DNA of 46,608 nt, from positions 1 to 46,608 of the forward strand of contig JAGQWJ010000024.1 of NCBI GenBank assembly GCA_020437395.1. Reading direction: 5' to 3'. The notes beneath the pieces were generated by a model, which was given only the letters and a program-made list of their open reading frames with translations, was not told where the DNA came from and ran no database searches. Both the position numbers and the translations under genes were made by a program. Of this stretch, positions 1 through 7,327 are shown in pieces. Origin of the DNA: Ignavibacteriota bacterium. GTDB taxonomy: Bacteria; Bacteroidota; Ignavibacteria; Kapaibacteriales; UBA2268. The first letter of the stretch is position 1, and every line of letters begins with the position of its first letter.

Positions 1-121
1 AGAGGGGAGAAAAAGTTAGAGAAAGGTTGAACATTAGCGTAAGTAAAAAAATAATTTGAGTTACCCTCCAAGCTAAAAGCCCCCCTTGTCAAAGGGGGGT
101 TGGGGGGGATTAGAGAGAGAA
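1..121. repeat. Left copy of DUF559-flanking direct repeat
   Basis: This stretch matches 533-654 with two substitutions (78/610 and 90/622) and one extra G in a G run. It contains a perfect 8-bp stem CCCCCCTT-GTCA-AAGGGGGG at 80-99, followed by a second G run at 102-108. The repeat ends 4 nt before the DUF559 start codon. In the right copy a C-rich leader (CCCCCCTTAGTCCCCCCC) precedes the shared part. Here that part would lie before the window, so the true left boundary is unknown. Confidence 0.95.
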
Positions 122-125
122 GACA

Positions 126-509
126 ATGAAATTTATACCATATAATACAGAACTAAAAATGCGAGCAAGAGAGCTGCGCAAGAGATTGACAAAAGCAGAA
201 AGAAAGTTATGGACAGATTTTCTTAGGTCGCTCAATATTCCAATAAAAAGACAAAAAGTATTGGACAACTATATAGTCGATTTCTATTGTTCTAAAGCAA
301 AATTAGTGATTGAAGTCGATGGTGATTCACATAATACAAAAGATGGGATAGAGTATGATGAGCATAGAACAGCAATACTAGAATCTTTCGGCTTAGAAGT
401 TATAAGATTCACAAACGATGAAATATTTTTTGATTTTAAGAAAGTGTGTGAAATAATACTAGACAAGATAATATCTAAAGCTGGGTTAAATAGGAAAGAA
501 CTTATTTAA
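126..509 (+). CDS. DUF559 domain endonuclease-like protein
   Basis: This 127-residue protein matches the DUF559 family, a small fold related to very-short-patch-repair and restriction endonucleases. The recognisable core is VDFYCSKAKLVIEVDGDSH at about residues 51-69, with candidate metal-binding acidic residues D52, E63 and D65, followed by the family's RxxxLxxxGxxVIRFxNxEI stretch at 81-100. The N-terminal helix (ARELRKRLTKAERKLW) is also typical. No accessory domain is present. The gene sits tightly between two 121/122-bp direct repeats: 4 nt separate the left repeat from the ATG, and 23 C-rich bases separate the stop from the right repeat. DUF559 proteins are usually annotated only as hypothetical. 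Nuclease activity is inferred from the fold. The arrangement suggests that the gene and its repeats travel as a unit. Confidence 0.85.
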   Translation: MKFIPYNTELKMRARELRKRLTKAERKLWTDFLRSLNIPIKRQKVLDNYIVDFYCSKAKLVIEVDGDSHNTKDGIEYDEHRTAILESFGLEVIRFTNDEIFFDFKKVCEIILDKIISKAGLNRKELI

Positions 510-532
510 CCCCCCTTAGTCCCCCCCTTGAC

Positions 533-654
533 AGAGGGGAGAAAAAGTTAGAGAAAGGTTGAACATTAGCGTAAGTAAAAAAATAATTTGAGTTACCCTC
601 CAAGCTAAAGGCCCCCCTTGTTAAAGGGGGGTTGGGGGGGGATTAGAGAGAGAA
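533..654. repeat. Right copy of DUF559-flanking direct repeat
   Basis: This is a near-identical copy of 1-121, offset by 532 bp. Its C6/G6 hairpin is at 612-631 (CCCCCCTT-GTTA-AAGGGGGG, one loop base changed), followed by a run of eight G. It is preceded by CCCCCCTTAGTCCCCCCC starting directly after the DUF559 stop codon. That leader, with the AGAGGGGAG that begins the repeat, can form another C/G hairpin. Confidence 0.95.
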
Positions 655-670
655 AGTTTTAAATAAAAAA

Positions 671-702
671 GATTACCACGTCGCTCCGCTCCTCGTAATG
701 AC
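671..702. repeat. REP-like intergenic palindromic element
   Basis: The 32-bp stretch begins GATTACCACGTCGCTCCGCT and ends GTAATGAC. On the other strand it reads as the widely seen GTCATTGCGAGGAGCGAAGCGACGTGGCAATC type of intergenic repeat, with a few changes. The ends ATTAC and GTAAT are complementary. It lies between the DUF559 repeat and umuC. Elements of this type are common, so its presence alone is not novel. Confidence 0.6.
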
Positions 703-729
703 ATTGTTACTAGGGATTGGGGATTAAAT

Positions 730-2013
730 ATGCCACAACCAATAGCCATAATAGATTGCAACAACTTCTACGCTTCGTGCGAGCAGGCGTTAGATCCCGC
801 AATAGCTGGGAGGCCAGTAGTTGTGCTTTCCAACAATGATGGGGTAATAATAGCCCTGTCAAACGAAGCCAAAGCTTTGGGGATAGAGAAGTTCACACCT
901 GTGTTTAAGGTAAAACATCTGCTTACTCAGCACGATGTGAAAATCTGCTCTGCGAACTTTCGGCTCTATGCGTACAAATCGCAGCAGATAATGAATCTAC
1001 TTGGGAAGTTTTCACCGGAAGTAGAAGCGTATTCGATAGACGAGGCATTTGTAAATTTATCGGGGTTTAGCCGATTCAATCTAACAGATTATGCAAAAGA
1101 GATACGCGAAGATATAATCAATAAGACGGGAATACCCACAACTATAGGAATCGCTCCGACTAAAACTCTAGCAAAAATAGCTAACAGAATTGGCAAAAAA
1201 CAGTTCGGCTATAGCGTTGGTGTGCTTGATATATACAGCGATGGGAATACAGAAAAATATCTAAAGATGACTGATATAGGTGATGTTTGGGGAGTTGGTC
1301 GGCGATATAAAAAAATGCTAAATGGATTCAATATTCACACGGCCTATGATTTTGCCCAAGCACCCGACCATTGGATTCGTAAGCGGATGTCCGTCGTGGG
1401 GCTGCGTACAGCATGGGAACTGCGAGGTATGCCGTGTATAGATATGAAGTACGAACAGCCGGCGAAGAAGATGATTATGTTCTCTCGTTCATTCGGGAAG
1501 AAACTAAAAAACAAAGAAGACCTAGTAGAGGCAGTGGCATTGTTCACAGCCAGAGCGGCAGAACGTATGCGTTCGCAAGGTTCAGCAGCTAAGTACATAT
1601 CGGTTTACTTGAGTACTAGTCGTTATGCAGAAAAGAAGTATTACGAAAAATGCGAAATGCGATTGCCTGTGCCGACTGATGCTACGTGCGAGATACTCAG
1701 CCATACACTAAAGGCTGTAAATGAATGCTTCGAAGAAGGCATACTTTATTACAAGGCGGGAGTACTATTAAGTGGATTGCAACCAGCAAATAACACGCAG
1801 ACATCATTCCTCGATACCGTGGATAGGTACAAAATGTCTCGCGTCACCGAAGCCGTTGATCGAATCAATATGAAGAGTGGAACGGATACAGTTATATACG
1901 CTGCGATGGGGACGAAAAATGAATGGAAACAAAACCAGAATCATAAATCACAAAATTTCATTGATTCCGACAAGCTGACAATTGATATAAAACGAAGCGT
2001 CGGATTCTTATAA
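730..2013 (+). CDS. umuC: Y-family DNA polymerase V catalytic subunit UmuC
   Basis: UmuC is an error-prone translesion DNA polymerase that normally works with processed UmuD in the SOS response. The 427 residues match the full-length family. The palm motif IAIIDCNNFYASCEQ (residues 5-19) supplies the metal-binding D9, and YSIDEAF (101-107) supplies the catalytic D104 and E105. The helix-hairpin-helix and little-finger regions follow, and a DUF4113-like tail closes the protein, though its last 30 residues are divergent. No umuD is found upstream; the preceding space holds only repeats, and no LexA box was recognised. The next gene starts 14 nt after the stop and is probably co-transcribed. UmuD may be encoded elsewhere or may have been displaced by the repeat unit. 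Confidence 0.93.
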   Translation: MPQPIAIIDCNNFYASCEQALDPAIAGRPVVVLSNNDGVIIALSNEAKALGIEKFTPVFKVKHLLTQHDVKICSANFRLYAYKSQQIMNLLGKFSPEVEAYSIDEAFVNLSGFSRFNLTDYAKEIREDIINKTGIPTTIGIAPTKTLAKIANRIGKKQFGYSVGVLDIYSDGNTEKYLKMTDIGDVWGVGRRYKKMLNGFNIHTAYDFAQAPDHWIRKRMSVVGLRTAWELRGMPCIDMKYEQPAKKMIMFSRSFGKKLKNKEDLVEAVALFTARAAERMRSQGSAAKYISVYLSTSRYAEKKYYEKCEMRLPVPTDATCEILSHTLKAVNECFEEGILYYKAGVLLSGLQPANNTQTSFLDTVDRYKMSRVTEAVDRINMKSGTDTVIYAAMGTKNEWKQNQNHKSQNFIDSDKLTIDIKRSVGFL

Positions 2014-2027
2014 ATAAGGAGTATATC

Positions 2028-2522
2028 ATGTACCAATTCGAGAAACTAAAAGGTGAAACAATACCTGCTTATGAAGCATTCATAGACTATAGAGAGGGTA
2101 AGTGTAACCCAGGTGCAGAATCAGCAAGGAGACAAAAACAGATAGAAGATTGGATGCGCAAATGGGGATGGGAAGAAAGGCGTGACCAATACGAGGAATA
2201 CATAGATGTAGTAGCAAAGAAAAAGAAAATCAATACAAAGTCAGGACAGGACGAGCTACAAGGCCTTCTGATAGAACTTAGAAGAATGCTTGCAGCGAAA
2301 ATAAAAGAGAGTAAGAGAGAGGTGGAATCGCTAAGTGCTGATAACCTTGTGAAGCTCGTCTCCCTGTCTTGCCGAGCTATTATGGATATAGCAAAAGCAG
2401 AGCGCGATTTGGATATGGATAAACTTGAACATCATAGCTGGGGAGAACTAGCAGACATAATCCGTAATGACCCCGACGCATTCAAACTAGCACAGCAATT
2501 GAGTGGGATGGTTTATGGGTAA
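2028..2522 (+). CDS. Phage terminase small-subunit-like protein
   Basis: This is a 164-residue charged, helical protein. Residues 13-60 (PAYEAFIDYREG ... WMRKWGWEERRDQYEEYID) resemble the N-terminal part of phage-associated proteins annotated as terminase small subunits, where a pattern like PAyxAFxxYRxxG leads to WsxkwxWxeRxxxYDxxl. The helix-turn-helix normally found between those two blocks looks shortened here. The rest is predicted to be long helices with no catalytic motif. A good ribosome-binding site (AAGGAG) lies before the ATG, 14 nt after umuC. No other phage gene is nearby, so this is either a phage remnant or a recruited DNA-binding protein. The similarity is by eye only. Confidence 0.5.
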   Translation: MYQFEKLKGETIPAYEAFIDYREGKCNPGAESARRQKQIEDWMRKWGWEERRDQYEEYIDVVAKKKKINTKSGQDELQGLLIELRRMLAAKIKESKREVESLSADNLVKLVSLSCRAIMDIAKAERDLDMDKLEHHSWGELADIIRNDPDAFKLAQQLSGMVYG

Positions 2523-2569
2523 AAATGATAGTAATAAATGATAATAGAAAGTAATACGTGGATGGCAAT

Positions 2570-3133
2570 ATGAAAAACATAATATACATACACGGTTACA
2601 AGGGTGAGAATTCTAGCAAAGGGAAAAAGCTACAAGCTTACTTTGATAGTGATGAATACAAGGTGCACGTTCCGGTACAAGATCCCGATAGTCCACATAG
2701 TACTATTGATACAATCGTAGCACTAATAGATAAACTAGGTACAGAAAATGTCTTTATAGTAGGTAGTTCTCGTGGTGGTTTCTATGGATTAAGAGTTGTG
2801 CAGATTACAAATGTACCTTGTTTACTTATAAACCCCGCTCTAAACTTTAGTCAAACTAATTATGACAATATGCTGAAAGTAGACGGTAAGGAAAGAACCG
2901 AAAAAGTTTACAAAGAAATAATTGAGATACGAGGAAAGATTGTGTCTGAGCCAATAAATCAGAATTTGATCAATCTATTCATTAGTAAGAATGATGAAAT
3001 ACTAGACCATAGCGAATTGATGAGATTCATCTCTAATCCGAAATCTATAGAGTTGTTCGAAGATACTCACAAATTTTACGGTTTTGACGCAACTTTACCA
3101 AATGTCAAAAAAATAATAGATTCTAGTTTTTAA
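2570..3133 (+). CDS. YqiA-like alpha/beta-fold esterase (UPF0227)
   Basis: This is a small alpha/beta hydrolase of the YqiA type, about 187 residues, close to the family's usual length. It begins with the family's MKNIIYIHGY. The nucleophile elbow is GSSRGG with Ser67. Candidate acid and base residues are in SKNDEILDH and DTHKFYGF near the C terminus. It has no signal peptide, so it is cytoplasmic. A GTG 12 nt upstream could also serve as start; the ATG is chosen because it matches the family N terminus. The gene may belong to the umuC transcript. Its 3' end overlaps the converging pqiA-like gene by 11 nt. The physiological substrate is unknown. Confidence 0.75.
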   Translation: MKNIIYIHGYKGENSSKGKKLQAYFDSDEYKVHVPVQDPDSPHSTIDTIVALIDKLGTENVFIVGSSRGGFYGLRVVQITNVPCLLINPALNFSQTNYDNMLKVDGKERTEKVYKEIIEIRGKIVSEPINQNLINLFISKNDEILDHSELMRFISNPKSIELFEDTHKFYGFDATLPNVKKIIDSSF

Positions 3134-4352
3134 CTTCACTATCCAAGGAATTACCTAGATAACTAGATAGTAGTATCGAAAAAACAACATAAGTTACAAA
3201 AACATAAAATCCGGGTTGCAATGCTGTGTGGTTAGTAGTGATTGCGGTTACAGTTTCCGCGTTCTGATTCAATCCAGCTAATTGGTTGTCCAATATACCT
3301 TGGAATGCCACATAAGCCATGAATATAGCTACAACTATTACATCGGCCATTGACCATTTGCCAGATTTGAAAGTCATCCAACGTGCTACAGAGTTAGTTC
3401 TGAACTTAGAGCTAATTAGAAAAAGTGACATAGAAACTAGTTTGAAAAAAGGCAATAAAACACTGAATGCCAATATCAATAGGGCAACTATAGTGGAGTC
3501 TAATTTGCCTGTACTCATCATTATAGATATTATTTCTAATATACTTTTACTTCTGTAGAAAATAAATTGATTAGAAAATTCTATGTTTTCACCTAAGATG
3601 AAAAAATTCATTTCCCTGAACCTAGCGTCTATCTCTATCATAGGCGAAGCAACGCCCGTCAATAAAATAATGGCTCCAAACAGTATAGAAAAACTAAGTA
3701 ACACATATTTTAAATCATCATTATTTCTAAAAGTTAACCATAGGAAAACGAAAACAAACGCTATCGCAATTGCAACTAACGAATTATTTAGAGTTGCGTT
3801 ATAAAGTTTATCTACTTTTGTAAGAGTAATAGTATTAAACTCGTTCCTATCCTTTGCATCGTATTTTTGTAGATACATATTATAAATATCAACTTTTGTA
3901 CTGTCATAAGTTGATTCAGCTAATTCGTCTAATTTGGATAGAACAAGCTTTTTGAGCCTTTCTTTTCCCTCCTTGCTGGTAATCTTTTTCATTATTGCTT
4001 CAGTTAGATTGGGTACTTTTTTCTTAAAATCCTCTACATCGAAAAAGAGATTTACAGCATGTTTACGAATGAATTTTAAAACAGTCCCATCGTCTTCCTG
4101 TATTACTCTATCTGTTTTATCAATCACACCTACTAATACTTCATCAATAGCTACTCTTATAAGACTGTCTTGCTCCTTAGTGAGCTTGAATTCTTCTATT
4201 TGTTTTACTGCTATCTTTCGTATTTCTGTCTCCCAATGATTAACAGACATTAGCCCAAACATTACATCATTCACCTTGCTAATATCTTCTTTGAGCCTGG
4301 CTCTCTCTTGAGATAAAGTATAGACCTCCATAGAAACAACAGCAGTAACCAC
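3123..4352 (-). CDS. Paraquat-inducible protein A (PqiA)-like membrane protein
   Basis: The C-terminal half carries the PqiA-like core: four hydrophobic segments and the signature SGKWSMADVIVVAIFMAYV, which matches the family's GRWSMLDVFVVAL motif. The N-terminal half (about 200 residues) is a charged, probably coiled-coil extracytoplasmic region flanked by membrane segments. The listed GTG start cuts into an N-terminal membrane helix. The same frame stays open upstream to about 4433 and encodes GKPINFKKIILAFFLSALVV, but has no ATG, GTG or TTG. The true start may be a rare ATA or ATT codon, or the start codon has been lost. PqiA proteins act with MCE-type lipid transport systems; no MCE partner is present here. 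It diverges from the tetR gene. Confidence 0.7.
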   Translation of the reverse strand: MVTAVVSMEVYTLSQERARLKEDISKVNDVMFGLMSVNHWETEIRKIAVKQIEEFKLTKEQDSLIRVAIDEVLVGVIDKTDRVIQEDDGTVLKFIRKHAVNLFFDVEDFKKKVPNLTEAIMKKITSKEGKERLKKLVLSKLDELAESTYDSTKVDIYNMYLQKYDAKDRNEFNTITLTKVDKLYNATLNNSLVAIAIAFVFVFLWLTFRNNDDLKYVLLSFSILFGAIILLTGVASPMIEIDARFREMNFFILGENIEFSNQFIFYRSKSILEIISIMMSTGKLDSTIVALLILAFSVLLPFFKLVSMSLFLISSKFRTNSVARWMTFKSGKWSMADVIVVAIFMAYVAFQGILDNQLAGLNQNAETVTAITTNHTALQPGFYVFVTYVVFSILLSSYLGNSLDSEVKN

Positions 4353-4498
4353 AACTAGTGCTGACAGAAAAAATGCTAATATAATTTTCTTGAAATTGAT
4401 AGGTTTACCAGTTGTAAATATTACTTTACTAAACTACAGAAAATTTGAATTAAATTATAATGATTAAAATATGTTTTAGGGGAAAGAAGAAAAAAGAA

Positions 4499-4529
4499 TT
4501 TGAATAATTAACATTGTTCAGTATATTTG
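4499..4529 (+). promoter_or_regulatory. Bacteroidota-type promoter of tetR
   Basis: TTTG at 4499-4502 is followed after 19 nt by TATATTTG at 4522-4529. This fits the Bacteroidota primary sigma consensus (TTG or TTTG, about 19 nt, TAnnTTTG). It lies about 30 nt before the tetR ATG and overlaps the first 22-bp repeat, so a protein bound to that repeat would block it. Confidence 0.65.
4507..4528. repeat. 22-bp direct repeat, copy 1 (possible TetR operator)
   Basis: The copy contains the core TGTTCAGTATATTT with the 5' flank ATTAACA, and matches 5141-5162 at 21 of 22 positions. It overlaps the -7 element of the tetR promoter. A GTTAAC follows closely at about 4533. This position fits an autoregulatory operator, but binding is inferred. 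Confidence 0.6.
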
Positions 4530-4557
4530 CATTGTTAACTATCACAAAGTGAAAAAA

Positions 4558-5145
4558 ATGAATAGAAAAGAAATACAAGAAGAAAGAATGAAGAATTACT
4601 TCATTGATGCTACTAAAGAAATAATTACTGGCGAGGGAATAAAAGCACTTAGCGTAAGATCAATAGCAGAGAAGGCGGGATATTCATTCGCTACCCTCTA
4701 CAATTACTTCAAAGATGTGAAGGATTTGATATTCTATTGTGTTCAGGATTTTTCGCAAGAGTGTAGAAAATATGTGGTCAGCAGAACGGAAAATGAAGAA
4801 CGAGGAATTCCAAAAATAAAGAAGATTGTAAAATCTTATGTAGAGTATATGGTACAATACCCTGGTATATTCGACCTATTCTATGTAGAGAAAATAGCGA
4901 CGGATGGTACATCGCTTTCGGCATCTGATATAATAGTCAAATTCATAGATGAGCTTTGCGAAGAAGAGTTACAATATTGCATTGCTCAAGGTACATTCAG
5001 ACCGGGTGAAGCAATTGAGATAATGAGTAATATCCGTAATTCGATAATTGGGATACTACTGCTATATATGAATAGACAACACCCTAAGTCATATTATGAC
5101 TTCGTAGTTAGCGTAAACCGACAGCTAGACAGAATATTAGATTAA
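4558..5145 (+). CDS. TetR/AcrR family transcriptional regulator
   Basis: This one-component repressor-type regulator has about 195 residues, the usual TetR length. The N-terminal helix-turn-helix lies at about residues 25-50 (GIKALSVRSIAEKAGYS followed by ATLYNYF), with the classic LYNYF ending. The C-terminal part is an all-helical ligand and dimer domain with no recognisable ligand. A GTG 9 nt upstream is also in frame; the ATG is preferred. The gene is flanked by 22-bp direct repeats, and the second one contains its TAA stop codon. It diverges from the PqiA-like gene, a plausible target of its regulation. Confidence 0.88.
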   Translation: MNRKEIQEERMKNYFIDATKEIITGEGIKALSVRSIAEKAGYSFATLYNYFKDVKDLIFYCVQDFSQECRKYVVSRTENEERGIPKIKKIVKSYVEYMVQYPGIFDLFYVEKIATDGTSLSASDIIVKFIDELCEEELQYCIAQGTFRPGEAIEIMSNIRNSIIGILLLYMNRQHPKSYYDFVVSVNRQLDRILD

Positions 5146-5162
5146 CAGTGTTCAGTATATTT
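5141..5162. repeat. 22-bp direct repeat, copy 2, overlapping the tetR stop
   Basis: This copy matches 4507-4528 at 21 of 22 positions, with one T to G change. The tetR TAA at 5143-5145 lies inside it, and its last bases overlap the 3' end of the converging secreted-protein gene (stop at 5161-5163). It could be a second operator or a recombination scar. Confidence 0.6.
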
Positions 5163-7317
5163 ATAGCTTTATAAATTTATAGCTATGGCTCGGGGTTTTC
5201 ACAAAATAAACCCCAGCTGTAAGACTGCTGATGTCAATTTCTTCGCCTGTGTATATAGCGCTCTTTACCTGCTTACCATACGCATCGAATATCTCAATGC
5301 TAGAGTTCATTGCACTTACATTCATATCTATCTTAATGAAATCAGATGCTGGGTTAGGGTAAACGGTGCCGGTGATTTCGGTTGTGGTTTCTACGGAGGA
5401 TTGGCTGTTCTGTATAATATCAATATCATATGATGTATGGCAAAGAGAACTATACTTTATTAGAACACTTTTATCACTACTTATATTAAATAAAGTTTCA
5501 TTATCACCAACACTGTCTATCTTGTCAGCTGTGAAATCATAAGTATATTGGAAGAGAAGACTTTTAGAAACATCCTTTTTTCGATACAAAACGGTTTGAT
5601 TATTTTCTATTAAACGAATATCAGAAATTAGATTCTCTTCAATATTATTATATAGTTTTTTTGTTGAAAAAGAATGTGTTTTCGAATTATAAATGCCTAA
5701 ATTGTTCGTTTTGTCTGCATAAATAACATATTGACCATTTGGTGAAATATCTTGGTACCTAAATTCTATTGGGATATCTTGAATTTCATGTACTGAAGCT
5801 TTTCCATCTAGAATATTATAATTAATAAGTTTAGAGGGAGAAACAAAATAATTTATATGTTTAAGATGGTCTGTTTTAAAAGTATATATATCGAGACCAG
5901 AAATCAAATCAATCGTTCTTTCAAGTTCTAATGTAGTGTAGTCAAAAATTCGTAATGAGTTAATTCCTTTTACTAAAATCTTTCCACCATTTTCACTAGT
6001 ATAATAAAAGTCCTTTATAACTTCTGGTCCTAAGTATATTTGTCTATCAATATTATCTGTTAAAACATTATAAAAGAATAAAGAATTAGAATCTGTACAA
6101 ACTAAATAGGTAGAGTTATCTACAAAAAAGATAGGTTTTTTGTCTAAAACAATATATTTTAATAAACTGCCATTCATATCTACTAAGGTGTTATAATACA
6201 TTTCATTAACTTTGCTCACATTAACAAAAAATAAGTTATTATCGCTGATTATTGACTTGATTGGGTCTAAAAGAGCTTTATTTACAACTGATCTAATAGG
6301 TCTATTTTTTTCCAAATTATAAATAAATCTCGTTAAAATAGTTTGCCCTTGATAGATATTTGTTCCACAATTACCAGTTCTAATTGCATGAGTAAGTGCT
6401 TTGTCAAAAGTTGAATTAACATAGGCAAGAGGTGGTTTCTCAAGAAAGTTATCAAGATCATAAGTATACAGAAAGTCTTCATCTTCTAAGTCAAAGACAT
6501 AACTATTTACACAAATATACTTTAAATTAGAGGAGATTGAAATTCTGTCCGGCTTTGTAATATATATTTCTTTCACTAATAAAGTGTCACCAGTATTAGC
6601 ATCTATAATAATAAAATTACCATTTTCAGTAAACATTATTTTATTGTCGGAATCAATAAAAGATGGTTTATTTGCTTTACGAGAAAAATTTATATCTTTA
6701 ACCCATTTACCATCGATTAGGGAAAAATAAGATATTTTATCTAAACTTTGTTTTAATGCAATTAGCTCTTTTTGTTTGAGAAACGAAATAAACTGCATAT
6801 CTGTTGAATCAGAATTAATTTTTACATTTTTTACATTATCTCCTGTTAATACGTCGTAATAAGCTATTAAATTAGAATCTATATTATAAAGAAGTATTTC
6901 ATTCCCATTGTTAGTAAATGATAGATAATTAAAGAATATTTTTTCATTTGTGGTAAGAAATGAATTAATTAGTTTACCTGAAACTATGTCATATATATAA
7001 ACGGAATCCCTTAACAAAAATGCGATTTCATTAGATTTATTTAAATCGGTTTTATGATCTAATGTGTAAGTCTGAATATTTTTGCCGAGGCCTAGTAATT
7101 TACTTATATATACAGTATCATTTTCTAAATCAATATAACAAACGTGCATATTTTCTTTATTACTAAAAACACCAGTCATTACAATTCTACTATCACTAAA
7201 TGGTTCATGTACATGTGAAACTGTAAAGAAGTCATCATCGATCGTTACAGCTGAACCTATATTGAAGGAACTCAAGATGAATATAAAATAAAATATTTTT
7301 TTCATTTGCATTACCAT
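5161..7317 (-). CDS. Secreted beta-propeller-like protein with T9SS sorting domain (paralogue A)
   Basis: This is a secreted protein of about 718 residues. A signal peptide (KKIFYFIFILSSFNIGSA) follows a short MVMQM start; the ATG at 7317 is chosen because AGGAT lies 9 nt before it, though ATGs at 7311 and 7305 are also possible. The body is a run of short beta-strand units with WD40-like turns such as YDVLTGD and YDIVSGK, suggesting a beta-propeller. The last 75 residues (VYPNPASDFIKIDM onward, ending YKFIKL) form a type A T9SS sorting domain, which directs export through the outer membrane and is then removed. It is the third gene of a three-paralogue array. The spacing to the upstream paralogue is only 10 nt, so they are co-transcribed. 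Function is unknown. Confidence 0.8.
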   Translation of the reverse strand: MVMQMKKIFYFIFILSSFNIGSAVTIDDDFFTVSHVHEPFSDSRIVMTGVFSNKENMHVCYIDLENDTVYISKLLGLGKNIQTYTLDHKTDLNKSNEIAFLLRDSVYIYDIVSGKLINSFLTTNEKIFFNYLSFTNNGNEILLYNIDSNLIAYYDVLTGDNVKNVKINSDSTDMQFISFLKQKELIALKQSLDKISYFSLIDGKWVKDINFSRKANKPSFIDSDNKIMFTENGNFIIIDANTGDTLLVKEIYITKPDRISISSNLKYICVNSYVFDLEDEDFLYTYDLDNFLEKPPLAYVNSTFDKALTHAIRTGNCGTNIYQGQTILTRFIYNLEKNRPIRSVVNKALLDPIKSIISDNNLFFVNVSKVNEMYYNTLVDMNGSLLKYIVLDKKPIFFVDNSTYLVCTDSNSLFFYNVLTDNIDRQIYLGPEVIKDFYYTSENGGKILVKGINSLRIFDYTTLELERTIDLISGLDIYTFKTDHLKHINYFVSPSKLINYNILDGKASVHEIQDIPIEFRYQDISPNGQYVIYADKTNNLGIYNSKTHSFSTKKLYNNIEENLISDIRLIENNQTVLYRKKDVSKSLLFQYTYDFTADKIDSVGDNETLFNISSDKSVLIKYSSLCHTSYDIDIIQNSQSSVETTTEITGTVYPNPASDFIKIDMNVSAMNSSIEIFDAYGKQVKSAIYTGEEIDISSLTAGVYFVKTPSHSYKFIKL

Positions 7318-7327
7318 ATTAGTTATC

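Noticed and set aside
1..654. CRISPR array at the window start
   Set aside because: There are only two long repeats separated by a gene, not short repeats with unique spacers.
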